Below the pieces are notes generated by a model that did not search any database, was not told where the DNA came from, and saw only the letters and a program-made list of their open reading frames with translations. 64,000 nt of DNA from Vanessa cardui (Eukaryota > Arthropoda > Insecta > Lepidoptera > Nymphalidae), in NCBI RefSeq assembly GCF_905220365.1, contig NC_061143.1:5456001-5520000 (forward strand). The letters run 5' to 3'. Within the stretch, counting starts at the first letter, position 1, and each line of letters begins with the position of its first letter. Shown piece after piece: positions 48,511 to 61,500 of this stretch. A program made the position numbers and the translations under genes.

Positions 48511-50127
48511 ATCCATTAAATATATGATAAAGATGTATTATGTAATAAAATATCGGATAGTAAAATCTTTACTATATGAGTGTAAAGTCGAAATAAACAA
48601 CTAGTATATAAACACGAAGATCGCTCTCTTTCTTCATCAACCACAAATACTCCTTCGATTCGACGTGATATATTGTTATTTAGGCAATAAAATTTAAGTA
48701 AGGCCCTGAAGGGGATACAAATTCAAATACTGAATTAATGTTAGTCTAATGTAGTCGCATTGAATTGATACGAGTTTGTTTCCACACTAAGTTTTCTATA
48801 TACGTATAATGTATATTCTTCATTATGTGCAGTATCCTTGAGAAGGGCAATCGATTGAGCAATTTAATTTATTTCACAGGAAATTAGTAATAAGTAGTAG
48901 TAGTAAGTAAGCTTATAAAAAAAACATTTAAAACAATTCTTAGTGAATATGCTGAATTAAACAATTTTCACGTTAAATTTGACCTATAACATAATATTGT
49001 ACATAATAGACTGTAAATTCTTAAACCTCAGCCTAAGTACTTGACATTAAATTAAAAAAAAAACATAAAACCACATACTACAGTTATAAAGTTAGCTTTT
49101 TAATTTTATTCCGCTAATTAATTTACTAACTCACAGTAAAAGCCTCGCTCATGATATTCTGTATCTGGAATAGGTATTTTAATCTTGAATGGCATTTCAA
49201 ACGTTCAAACCTGTTATTATTAATTGCAGGTCAATTGTATTAGAATTGGTATTAATAGTATTCAAATTTAAACTTAATCCATATTTCAATAGCTGGGCAT
49301 TGCGACGCCAGGTATTGCTGTTTCATCCATCACAATATAGATTGCTGTATAGCTTCCATTATATCTAGTCTATCTAGAATTAATATTGAAAATTGTAAAT
49401 ACTTTAATAGCAAATTCATATTTAATAGATGGTAAAGGTATTTATTCTAAGCTAGTATGCTTTTACTTTGACTATTACAAACCAATCGTGATACTTCTGA
49501 ATTGAATATTTTTTTATATTAATTAAATCTCATCTACAGTATTATTTTCTTGGATATAATGAATCCAATGTATATAAGAACTTTATGAATAAAACAATTA
49601 AAAAAAAATGTAGTTAAAGACAACCACAGTACATAAAAAGAGCTTTAAGTATTCTAATGGGTAAAAAAATAACGAGATAATTGTGAAAATGAATACAATA
49701 CTATGTGATATTTCACCAAAACATCACTTTTAAGTTATATTAAAAAAACGATCTGTAATTATATTTTTCTAGTAATATCCTTCAAAAGTCCAACAGTCTC
49801 GGCTTAGCTGTTGATGGGATACAATCGTTTTAAGGTTTCAAGTATTTTTTATCTGTAAGAAAAAGGGTATTACGAGCGAAATGTCAGGTCCCATTTAATA
49901 AAGAATATGAAATTCCACTTTCCAGTACTCTTCGTGACATATGAATATCAGACGTCGAGTCGTGTTTATCCTCACGAGTATAAAATACGTGAAATTGTTT
50001 AAACCAAATGTTTAGAGTAAGTAAGTTAAGAAATAGAACATATTTATTTCGATTTGTTTAAGTAAATCTTGATGCGCTGATTTATTTGATTTGTTCAAGC
50101 CTATCGAGGTAGATACTATATACTTAA
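48511..50127. other. AT-rich spacer, no gene seen
   Basis: No gene is supported. An 'agtagtagtagtaagtaag' run lies near 48895. Confidence 0.5.
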
Positions 50128-50275
50128 AGGATATTCTGTCGCCGAGCAGCAGTATTGTTGAGTCGGTTAGAAGGGTGAGTGAGCCAGTGTAGTCACAATG
50201 CAAATAACAAATGAATCGGAAGATGGTGGCACTTTGGCGATGTAGGAAATGGTTAATATTTCTTCCAACAATTCG
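50128..50275 (+). repeat. Repeat A copy 10, diverged fragment
   Basis: 'aaaggatattctgtcgccga', 'gcagtattgttg', 'agggtgagtgagccagtgta', 'gatggtggcactttggcgat' and 'aaatggttaatatttctt' follow the native order of repeat A. The ends are missing. Confidence 0.65.
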
Positions 50276-52632
50276 ACGCGGTTTCTTTGTAATTTATGTG
50301 TTTTTTTTCGACTACGTACCTTATCTATAAAACTTGAACTCGCCATTAATCATAGATTCTTTTATTGAGTTCAGATACATTAAAATGTTTTTCCTTGTTA
50401 TGATATGTTCACGTCCTTACCTGTAACAAAACAAATAAATTTAACATATAAATAATAAAAATACGATCAATACGAAACTATCAATTTCATATTGTTGTAC
50501 GTCATAATATGGTAGAAATGATTTATAAGCCGTTCCTAATTACGCATAAAATAGATCGAATGAATTGAATTTACACAACAACGTAATAGAAACCAATCCA
50601 AAGCCACAAAGACCTGAATAGCTTTTATATAAAACAGTCGAAATGGGTTGAGGATTGTTTTTTCAGAAAGTTTAAAATTCAATTAAAGCTGAAAATTGTT
50701 TAAGTGAAAATGTTCAACCAAGACGTCAGTGACCGTTTAAAAGATGATTAGTAATCAAACATAAGTGGAGTAAATTTGATATTAATTGACGAAGCGACGA
50801 TAAACGATTCAATGAAGACGGGCAGGACAGCGATAAAATTAAACCTCAACTTTCCTGACTCAAATTGAATCGGGAATAACAGATTTTTATTACGGAGTGA
50901 GGAGAATTTGATTTATCCTCAGTTAATCTGATTACAAAGCCTTAAAAATATTTATTTGAAATTTTCTTAATGACATCAAAAGATATAATAATTGACGAAG
51001 TGGATGCTAAATTAATTTCTTAACTTTAAAAAATAATAGTTATAATGTATAATTTTATATAGATTGAGATTTAATCATATATAAAAATTGTTTTACAAAA
51101 ATGTAATATCAGAACGGTATCTGATAATTGAACGCGTAAATCAATTCAAGATACTACTCTCGTAGAAGACGCCAAAGTAATGAGTGCCTACGACATGAAA
51201 AGGAACTGGGGTTTAAATGAAATTACAATGATTTACACAAGCGTTCGTCGACCCAGAATGTAAATTCCACGATCGTTGGCTCATTCGAGCGTTTTGATTT
51301 AGCAAAATTTACACCAGGAAAGTATTGACGGAGCGCTATCGCCAAAGAGGTCATTGTTTATTCGTAAACATTTGAATTCAGCGAAATAATCCTTTTAAAA
51401 AGTTGGATCTCCTCAGTCGGCGTTAAACTTTAGCCGCTCATTAAACTTTACTAAATCTTTCGCAGCGCTCTTGATGGCTTACTTACGCAGAACGGAACAT
51501 CAAAGCCGCTTAAAGTGGTTGTAACTTTATTTTCAAGGTTTAGTTAATTCCATTTCGTGTATGTTTCGGATACTTAGAATTCAATATTGAAACAACTTTG
51601 ACATTTGTCGAGATACATAATGTATTCTTGGTTACTAAAATCTAAACATAATACATCCTCAAGATTAAGTAGAACTTAATCATCACGGTTTGGACAAAAA
51701 TGATATGATAATATTTAATGTTTGAAGATATACTGGGCGATAGGTTTATTGGAAACGATGTTTACAGGAACCTAAGTAAATGAAATTTTGGCGAAGGACG
51801 CACGACTCGTCTATGGGGGCATTTTAGGCGTGTGCATAATACGAAGCAAATGTTGAGTACTAAATTTAGCGAAACTTTCCGAGGGCCCTTTATTGAAAGC
51901 GTCCCGACGATGTTTGACGGGACCCTAAATTGGTTACATAAGGTCTCACGTCTTCGCAATTTACCACCAAAAGTAGAAATTTGATTACGCACAGTGATTT
52001 ATCCTTATTAAAATTCATGGAAGATGGAACGATCTAAATGCAAATAGGTGTAAACAAACGTTGCATAATTCTAGCGCATGCTGTTTATAATGAAACGTGG
52101 ACTATTGTTATTTGTATTGAATTAATTCTAGTAAATTACTCGGAACCAGAAGGAATTTATGTACTTCATAAATAGCTCGTGAAAAATATTTGCATTAAAA
52201 CACACAAACATTCTATTCTTTTTCACTCTGCTAGTCTTTGAACTAGTTTATGAAATCTTTGGACTCATTTATGTGTCGAGATAGATTATTGCTGTTTAAG
52301 ATATAAATCACAATACAATTACGCTATCAGTTTTTGATAATTAGGTCAACGAAATTCATCAATTGTGTCGTTTTGTAATTAATGTGTTTTGAAGTTTATA
52401 TTGAGTTAACTCTTCGCTATGCAGCAATTTGAAACTAAAGTTCTATATGATGCAAAATTTAAACTCGAAATTTCTGATTATCGGAAATAGATGGACCTTT
52501 ATGGATGGACCAATTATTTTTTTGCACGAATGCCTTTCCATCACAGTAGGTTGAATCCGATGGTCATTTGTTTTTGACGGAATTACAATATATATCACGA
52601 GGCTTTTTAAACGACAATGATTGAAAACTGCT
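50276..52632. other. Spacer, no gene seen
   Basis: No gene is supported. The part at about 51110-51560 is less AT-rich and more complex ('gcgttcgtcgacccagaatg'). The minus frame at 51762-51992 has no recognisable domain. Confidence 0.45.
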
Positions 52633-52778
52633 AACATAGATGTTACGTCCCTTGAATCACGTTACACTGGCTCACTCATCAATTCAAAACAGTAATACGA
52701 AGTAATTCTTGTCTGCGTAATATCTGATGATTGGGTGGTACCTACCCAGACGGGCTTACAGAAAGCCCTACCGCCAAA
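52633..52778 (-). repeat. Repeat A copy 11, shortened
   Basis: The plus strand reads 'catagatgttacgtcccttg', 'gttacactggctcactcatc', 'taatatctgatgattgggtg' and 'gtacctacccagacgggctt'. The tail-side half is missing. Confidence 0.7.
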
Positions 52779-53574
52779 CAAATATGTACATATATCATAT
52801 TCCATTATGCGTAATCACACAAACTGTCAAACTAAATAAGCTGTCGGCAATTTAAATATAGAATGTATACGCAGTTATTTAACATTTTAACGTCAATTTC
52901 ATGTTAGTCGTTCTATTCAAACGCGCAAAAAATTTGAGTTGGACGTCATCACGAGAGGTTACTAGAGCGTTCATTGGAACTGAAGTATATATATTTTTTT
53001 TAATTTTTACGTTCAAACACGCCTCTATTGTTATTTCAAAGTATCCTTTTCACGTAAAATATGGTGCGGGAAAATATCTGAGACTAGTTGGGAAGTAATT
53101 ACAAATCAAAATTTGAGTGTTATATAATAAACTTTAATTTCATTTTGCTGGTTCTAGTAATAAAAAAAAACGGGTTCCGTATACACGATTTTTTCGAATG
53201 GATTGAACCATATACTGTATATTTATTAATTTCCCTTATTTTATTCTTATCATGTTCGTGTTTTGCTAATGAACAAGCGTGATGAAGATGTACCACGAGA
53301 CAGTTGGAAACAATGTCCCCTAGGTGGCGGAAAGAAAGGCCTTAACGGTTGACAGGTTAGGCGAATAGAATGTACTTTGCCGTTACTCCATTTCTTTCGA
53401 TAAAGAATTGAAACTTTTCCTTTTATGGGCCATTGTTGGCTTCAAAAACGATATAACCGAAATCGTTTTATAAACTTGTGCGGTAAGCAGTTATTATTTT
53501 AATTGAATGGTTTGTACATAATGTGCTATAACTTTTAATAGTGTTATATATTTATAATGTGGCAAAATAAAGTT
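52779..53574. other. Spacer, no gene seen
   Basis: Two overlapping plus frames at 52901-53098 and 53088-53282 have hydrophobic stretches but no signal-peptide or domain pattern I can defend. Confidence 0.4.
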
Positions 53575-53772
53575 TACGGGTAAATGGGCCATCTGATGTC
53601 ATATTAAGAAAAATGAATCATTCCTTAGATAGTGCCAATGCTTAGAGCTAAGCTGTTATAACGTCTGTAGTTACGCTGGTTCACTTTGAAAAACACTCAA
53701 TATTGATGTCGGTACAACATCTGATGAGTACGGTACTTAACCGGGCGAGTTTATTCATATCTACCACCAAGT
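53575..53772 (-). repeat. Repeat A copy 12, diverged
   Basis: 'aatgggccatctgatgtcat', 'gtagttacgctggttcactt', 'acaacatctgatgagtacgg' and 'ctaccaccaagta' follow the plus-strand order of repeat A with many changes. Confidence 0.6.
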
Positions 53773-56029
53773 ATGTGACTGTTTATTTAACTTAGAGCAT
53801 AATTAGTCAAGCTAATCTGGATGTTTGTGTTCCGGGAAACCATACTGTATTTAAATATACCGTTAAATATGTATGCAGTATGTTTTATTAAAATGTTCAA
53901 CCCCAAAGTTAAATTTATGTTGATATTTGTTACAAAAACGAACGTTTCATATTTCTGGAAATATAATATTATTTTAATATTATATGCAGTAATCAACAAG
54001 TTAGTAATATCGTAATATTGTACATTTTCCAGATATTTTAATGGCTTAAATTGAAAGAGACACTATTTCTTAAAGAAACCGTATGTCGATTGAAATTTTT
54101 AAATATGTCAACTTAACGCCATAAACGATATTGAAATTAAGGTAATAACATTAAAATAATCTCTTTGATAATTTTTTAAAAGAACATTATCGCTTAAAAA
54201 GTAATCGAAATTGATAAACATATCGTTACCATGAAGCGTGCCACAAATTAAACAGTGCGGTTACGATTCATCCAACGAAATTAAGTCCACAACATATGCA
54301 TAAGTGTAAAGCATACATTAAAAAACATGACCAAATGTCGACCGAAATGTATGAGGCTACTTATAATAAATTAGCTAACAATGTAACCGTCAAAAATCGG
54401 ATTTAGTGGGGTGCTCGACACAATCACGCTTCATTAAACTATAACGAAATCCCTGAACCAAACGATTGAGTGACATATTTTCCGGACCCCAATGAATTGG
54501 CAACTAGTCTTCCCCTAATTCATCCCTCGAACTCCCCACGGCGTCAGCTAATAAATTGAGAATAAAAATGCAAAACGCTCCAAATAAACGGAAGAATGAC
54601 TTTGAATAGTAACTAAATTCAAAACAGGTGCATCCGAGGGGTTCGAACTAACCGGTTCAGGCATAACAATAAAACATCGAAGGAAGAGTACGCCATGAAT
54701 TTATAATAAAGTAAATAATACAATAAAGTGGTAAGTCATACTTTCATATAACTATATGTATATATATTTGTTGGATGAATTTGAAAACCTTTTTGAATTT
54801 TACTTCTTCGTTAACAACTTTATAAAAATGTTCATCGAAAAGTAGTAGTTACAGAGAGCAACATTTGTACCAAAAACACTAAATTATACAAAAGTTGTAC
54901 GAGGAATAATGAAGCAATAACAAAGGATCTAGAAACTAAGAGTAAAATTGAAGTGAACAAAACTACCAAAAATCAGTCGTTGCTATGAAAAATGATTCTG
55001 TGATTCGGTTCACAGATTTAAATTGAATTTTAAGAACAATCGATTGATTTTAGCAATATTAAATTTATCAATTCATTCGGCGCTGCAAGTTCCAAATTGT
55101 TTCTCTGCTAGTTCAGAATTTCGTATGAACCAACTAAGTCTATGCTGCTCGGTTTAAGTTAATCAGTCTCTAGTTTCGGAGTTAAAACCAGTGGGAATTT
55201 AACACGGGACCACGCGATAGGGTTCAATTTAACAACCACCAGTCTCTGGCGGACGGCGACAAAATGTTAATTGCAACCATTGAAAATGGAAACTTTAATA
55301 AAACGTCCGCAAAACGTTCCATGTGTTTAACCCGCGGATACTAATTTGACACCTACTGGAACACAATAGAGCATATTACGGCATAACGAAATTTGTTTTT
55401 TGCAAGCCCTTGTTCTACATTCGAAAATCTCTAGAGCAAATACTGAAAATCTGTTTTAGACATTTGAAACTGTTGCAAATGAATGCCGTACAAGTGACAT
55501 TATCAAAGCTGATCATTTTAATTATCGGTGTTCTGTTTTTTCAGTTGAATTTTTGTTATTGTACAAATGAAATCCAGGAATCTAAAAGGAAATTTTGTTT
55601 AATATTACGTTTGAAATAATAAAGTATGCCATTCATAAAACAGTAGGTGCAATCAAAGTCGCTTACTTAAACGGAAAATGTGTGTCACGAACAATTATGC
55701 GCAAACAAATATGCATGACTGGACATTTTGAGCGTTATTATATATGAAATTAAATAATAAATAGGTTCGTATTTTAAACGTATACATATATGGCTAAGTA
55801 GATCAATGGTTCATATGTAGATTTGTTTTTATAAAAACATCTGTGGAAGATTGTTTGAGTCACGGACAATACCAAGTTTGAAATGATACGTTGCTTAGTT
55901 TCAATAACTGTTTATAAAACAATACGTATTTATAATTAAATTAAATTGAGGCGTTCTTAAAAAAAAAATTTAAAAAAGTACCAATTTTGATGAGGCTGAA
56001 TTAATTAGTTATATTCGAATAAATAAGAT
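53773..56029. other. AT-rich spacer, no gene seen
   Basis: Complementary frames at 53787-54015 overlap on both strands and are not convincing. A 69-codon frame at 55410-55619 contains a hydrophobic run but no recognisable motif. Confidence 0.45.
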
Positions 56030-56082
56030 ACTAGCTGACCCGCGATTTTACTCGCGCGAAGTGTCGAAACGTTCTTGATCTG
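56030..56082 (+). repeat. RTE-like tail scrap
   Basis: 'actagctgacccgcgatttt' followed by 'actcgcgcgaagtg' matches the opening of the RTE-like tail ('gcccgcgtctttgctcgcg' at 11289). Only this head is kept. Confidence 0.5.
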
Positions 56083-57427
56083 CTTTCTTTAAAGAACTTG
56101 CTGACCTACCTATGTATATATAGATTATGATATTAATGATAAATGAATTTGTATTCCATTGTATTTAGTAAATCTCCTGTCCTTGGAAATTATTGTTGTA
56201 TTAATTAGATTTTTATTTATCGTTTAATTCAATATTTTCATTTTTACAAACTAATTTGGCTCGGTAGTAGTTTATGAATGTATTAAAGACGGGAAATCAA
56301 AGTAAAAAACACTGTTTAAAGTAGGCTCACAAAAGCACTCTTGAATCATGTTACAATATTGAATTAAGTGTACTACTACCGCTGGTTCGAAAAGTAGATT
56401 CTACTGAGAATAACTAACAAGAAATTTAATTACTTTTTCTGCCATTTTATGTAAGAGTTTATATCAAATTGTACAATTAATTGTATACGTATCTTGACTG
56501 GAAGTCAACAAGTTCTAAGTCCACACCTTTTCTTTTCATTAATATAATCATTTATTGCGTAATATACCTTATTTATTAATTATTTTTTTGACATGTGATT
56601 AAGTTATTAATAGACAAAGATAAAAATCTTTATGTATGTTAAAATGTAATATCATACGTTGATATATAATGGCAATATTTCAAATAAATATATGTTGCTT
56701 ACATATATGTTATGATAATTATGTAATTGTCTCATCGATGTCAAAGGTGAGTAGATAGCCAATATCACTTGCAATACAAAATGATACAACATACAAACGT
56801 TTAATCAAGTACCTAGTACGAAAAGTAAATATTATTTTTTTATTAAAAATGAATATTTGAATCTCTCGGATCAACGTTTTCATGTTTTTGTTAGCAATGA
56901 AAAACTGTAACGGTTAACAAATATGCTGGTCTATTAAATTTACTAACTAATTTTGTAGAGATCAGGAGTTCCATTTCACGTTCGAATTTCAATATGTTTA
57001 GCTATATAATATCTACTATTAAAAAAGTGAAATAATAATAATAATATTTAATACATTTTTTTTTATTGAGAGTTTAGTGAGTTTTTCCGCTTCTTCGCCA
57101 TAGATTCCTGAGTACAAGTAAAGTAAGTATTTTTGTTTTGATAGCTTGCATAATTCATCTAGTTCAAGAATTGAAATTAACAAAGATGATATCTTTTTTC
57201 AAAAATATTATTTATTGATGATTGGCCTTTAGGTCGTACTAGTTTGATGTTGTGTGTACCAAAATACCAGTCGTCGGTAAGTCTAATAGATATTGGCGCA
57301 TTGGCCTTAGCATTAGCCCAAAGTAACCAATTACCAATTTATTAAATCATATTTGTAAAAATGGTATTTTACAGATAAAATGTTTACACACACCATTCAC
57401 TCTCAACGTAAACACGTTTATTAAAGC
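56083..57427. other. AT-rich spacer, no gene seen
   Basis: No coding, RNA or repeat feature is supported. Confidence 0.55.
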
Positions 57428-57532
57428 AGGGTTCACACCAGGACTAATTAGTGGTAACAAATGACTCTTGTTAGTCGTGTTAAAGCGTTCTCATTGACAC
57501 AGTCTGATCACATCGTTTTGCATGACAGAAGG
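57428..57532 (+). repeat. Dispersed repeat G, copy 1
   Basis: 'gggttcacaccaggactaat', 'ttagtggtaacaaatgactc', 'gttagtcgtgttaaagcg' and 'gttttgcatgaca' match the order at 57947-58052. The two copies lie about 520 bases apart in the same direction. They may be pieces of a DNA transposon whose end starts near 'gggttcacac', but no terminal repeat was confirmed. Confidence 0.5.
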
Positions 57533-57946
57533 AATTTTTTTTTTTAGCAAATTGCAATTGGATATATAGACATTAATACTATAGGATATAATATGCAATA
57601 TTCAAAATTATAAAAATATATTTTCTTTATGATAGAATTCACGGTTCATGTATCCTTATTGGTAAAAATAGCTATACTATTGTTTTATTAATTAAAGTGC
57701 ATTCATGGTAATCCAATAGATAGTACCCGTTAAGTTCAAAGCAAAAGAAGACCATGACAAATACTATTGATGATGAATAAATCCAGTATAAAACATAGAT
57801 AGTCATAGATGTATTTGTTTCCAAACATACGGCTTATGCTTATTTAAGAAAAAAAAAATTAGCATTGACTTAAATCACTTTGATTCGTTTCGAAATGGAT
57901 TCCATTCGACGGGAACGAAGGGGAATACGCGTGTATTTAAGGGGTT

Positions 57947-58052
57947 TACACTAAGCCTAATTAGCTTTAACAAACGCAGCCTGTTTGTACAGCGTCGTGT
58001 TAACGCGCTACGATCATTCGCGAAAACGCCCGATTACCAAGTTTGCATGACA
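57947..58052 (+). repeat. Dispersed repeat G, copy 2
   Basis: 'ggtttacactaagcctaatt', 'agctttaacaaacgcagcct', 'cagcgtcgtgttaacgcg' and 'gtttgcatgacaacg' parallel 57428-57532. The copy is more GC-rich than its surroundings. Confidence 0.5.
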
Positions 58053-58302
58053 ACGTCGAATATTCAGCTTTGCAGCGAGATTTTCCACGGGAATATCTTG
58101 TATTTATGGAAGATACCGTATTAAAAGCAGGGATTAAATTCAACATGGTCGTTAAAAATTATATACGCTTGAACAACTTAACGATGAAATTAAAAAACGT
58201 ACCTACATAATTGCTAGCATTTTATTTTACGAATGATTATTTCAATTGTTTTTTTGTATGCACATGGTATGGTATCATTTAATTGCAAGGGAAATGGGAA
58301 TT

Positions 58303-58556
58303 ATCTTGGTGGTAGGTTTTTGTGCAAGCCCGGCAGGTACCACCCACTCGCCAGATATTCTACCTCCAAACAACAGTACTTACAGTTATGTTCATATGAC
58401 ATAACATCTTAGTTTCCAAGGTTGGTGGCGCAATGGCGACGTAAAGAATGGTTAATATTTTTATCAGTGCCAATGTCTATGCGGTGGTGATCAGTTACAA
58501 TTAGGTTGCCCATATGCTCGTCCGCAAACCATAATAAAGAAAAAAATAATTGTATA
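58303..58556 (+). repeat. Repeat A copy 13, with A-rich tail
   Basis: 'atcttggtggtaggtttttg', 'caagcccggcaggtaccacc', 'gccagatattctacctccaa', 'taacatcttagtttccaagg', 'ttggtggcgcaatggcgacg', 'cccatatgctcgtccgc' and then 'ataataaagaaaaaaa'. The A-rich end is the best evidence for the native direction of the family. There is an internal deletion near 58390. Confidence 0.8.
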
Positions 58557-61500
58557 CATAATTAATGCTTTACAGGTTATTTAATTTGGCAAAAATGAAG
58601 CTACCGATCTTCTAACTGGTGACTCTTGATGGGATCTACAAACGATGATGTTTTGACATGAAATATATTCCTATAACATCACGATTCAAAGCGGCCGTTT
58701 AGACTTTGATTGAAGTCTGATATCTTGATTTCGTTTGACTATTAGCAGCTTTGCAAACACAGTATGAGACTCTAGTTTGCATTTATGAATTCAATATTCT
58801 TAAAAAGTTACGTCAGTGAATACTAACACACTTCGTTTTAAGTAACAAACAGTAAAAATATTCAGTGCACCCACGAACCCATAAGCACGTAGCTTATCCA
58901 TAATATTTATTTATATGCTAAACTTTTGCATCTCACGTTTTACCAGCGGATAGAAAGCAAGTTGCGAGGCTTCAATGAATATCTTCCACGTTGCAGGTTA
59001 ATAGTTAGTCTGTGAACGCGTTTTGCATTCACGGCGCTTGCCTTAATCAGGTTACTCGATAAATATGTACATTTGAATTTAATGTCTAGACTACATGTCA
59101 ACATAAATAAATATTTTCGATGTTTTTAAATCTCTGTTTATAATTCCACTGAGAACAGAATTTGGTCACGTTTGTTCCTAACAATTTGCACGACCAAATT
59201 TTAGAATGACCGTTCGAGTAATTACAAATACCTTATTTCTATTTCGCATTTATAATATAATAGCTAGAATTCGACCAATAGCTTATAGTCTGTATGCAAT
59301 AGAAAAAGGTTTTGTACGGGGAATGTAACCGAGGTGTAGGTATATTCATGATTTCTTAGAGGATCACGAAGCATAATTAACATCAATTAAATTGATGAAT
59401 ATTGAGGTTCCCACAAAACAAAATAGCTTAAGTAAACAGCTAACTATAAATCGGGCCATTTCCTGACAGCGTTTACAATATCAATAGCTATAGAGGAAGC
59501 AATATATAATCGAAATTTAACTTTAACATACTTGATTTTATACATTATTAATAGTACATTACGTCATCAGCTGTCACTGACAGATGATCATTCAAATTAA
59601 AGCCCAATTAGTTAATTTGATTTTGATCATAGTTTTAGATACTATGCAAGTTTACTATCAGACCTAAAGTCAAAAATGAGAAACATTGTTGACTTGCATT
59701 AAGAATAATATAGTTATTAGAAAATTAAATTTATATGACTGACATCGTCGTATAAAGTTCATGAACTATTACAAAAATATAATGATATTTTTTATATGAA
59801 TAGCTTCTATTTCTTTAGCAATAAAATATGATAGGAAGATTGTATGAAGTAAGATTTATAGTTCATCTGCATTTACTTTGAAGTGTAAAAATGTTTAGTT
59901 TTATCTCGCTGTCATTGCAGATGATTTGTAGCGCAAGAGTTCAGGAGTTTAATATTCTGAATACGATACGCTGACGGCACTGCAATCGCATCACGCGTTG
60001 CATTACTCCCATACCTGACAGATAAGCTACGATCCTGTAAGTTATATTACAGATTAGGCAGCCTCCGCGAGCACGAGGAACGGGGGAAACTAATTCCTGA
60101 ATAATTAATTTTTCAATATAAGCTTGCCTTGTGAATTTGAAGTACTCGACCCCAGATCAATATCTATTCAATCCTTATTTTAAGTCAAACACAAAACTTG
60201 AACTAACGAACGATTCATTCGAACAACTCAAACAAATTCATTTAGTTACATATAACGAAAACCGATAATTCTCACTTTCGTTCTGTTTCAAAATGAATGG
60301 GAACCATTCAAAGATTACCATTAAACCCGTCAGGATTGCATCCGAATGCAAACACGTCGCAGATTGAGTTACAGCGAGCGCATGTGGCAGGATCGCGGAA
60401 TCGCGAATGGAGCCCAATCCGGGACTCAATATAGACTCCATTGAGCAATCCGTTCCATTTGAGTCGGCATCGATACGACTCCGCGATTGGCAGCCTTAAT
60501 TCCAACTTAGAATAAGCTAAACATTTTTCGGAACGTGACGTGATCGAAATTTGTAAAAGGAATCAATTGATTATGTTAATTTAGCCATATTTAATGTTGT
60601 TACGACGATCTCCTTTCCTTTCATTATTTGCATCCCTGTGTAGATGATTAATGACGTCACGTCACGTCGTATCCATACATACATTCCGACATTGCGTAGA
60701 TACTTATGTTGCGAGAAGACGCTGGGGTGGTATTATTACATCATTTGCATTTCTTTGTTGATTGTTGTCTATCAACTTCGTTAGGATTATTTGTGTTTGG
60801 TAAGCATTTAATAGGATTACAATACTGAATATACAATGTACATCGGATAACGTATTTAAATCAATAGTAATACGTTCGAAACCGGTGCAGATTTAAATCA
60901 CAGTCGGACGTGGAGTTAATAAACAACCCCAACAAAAATTACTCTCGCAAACGAATAAAATTGCGCAACATACGATGTCGTGAAACTTGAATACGGCGGA
61001 CATACGATTCAATCGAGATGTGCAAGCTGAACAAAACGCGTTCGAACGCTTATTGGATTGTTCTCAGATCGTGTTCACTGCAATTTGCAATCGCATCGTA
61101 CGCCAGAATCATCATTTTCAATACCATACCGGTTTCGAAGTTTATTTAGTTATCCAAAGATGAGGTTTCGCTAATTTAGTTATAATTAATGAAGTTATAA
61201 CTTGAGCAGCGAGCTTGTTTTTGTGTGTGATACAAGTTTATATGTAATTAGGAAAGGAGACTAACGTAAAAAATAATTAGCACACCTAATGAAGAGTAAC
61301 GTCCCTTAATATTTAGCCTACAAATGCTAGCCTTTTGTCTTCTTAATGGACCATTTTCCAGTAATCTCTGCTTTATTACCCCATTAGCATCTTTTCCAAA
61401 GCTCACTATAAAATATACTTACTTCTGGATTTCAAGTAGGTATTAATTTGGTATTAAATAAGTATAATAAATTTAAAAGTAAATACAGGAAATGAACAAA

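Noticed and set aside
54630..54665. B box of another tRNA-derived SINE ('ggggttcgaactaacc')
   Set aside because: No A box upstream at the right spacing and no shared body.
60238..60505. Minus frames with several Cys residues as a zinc-binding exon
   Set aside because: The Cys spacing fits no known finger, and the two overlapping frames are equally open, as expected in a CpG-bearing patch with few stops.
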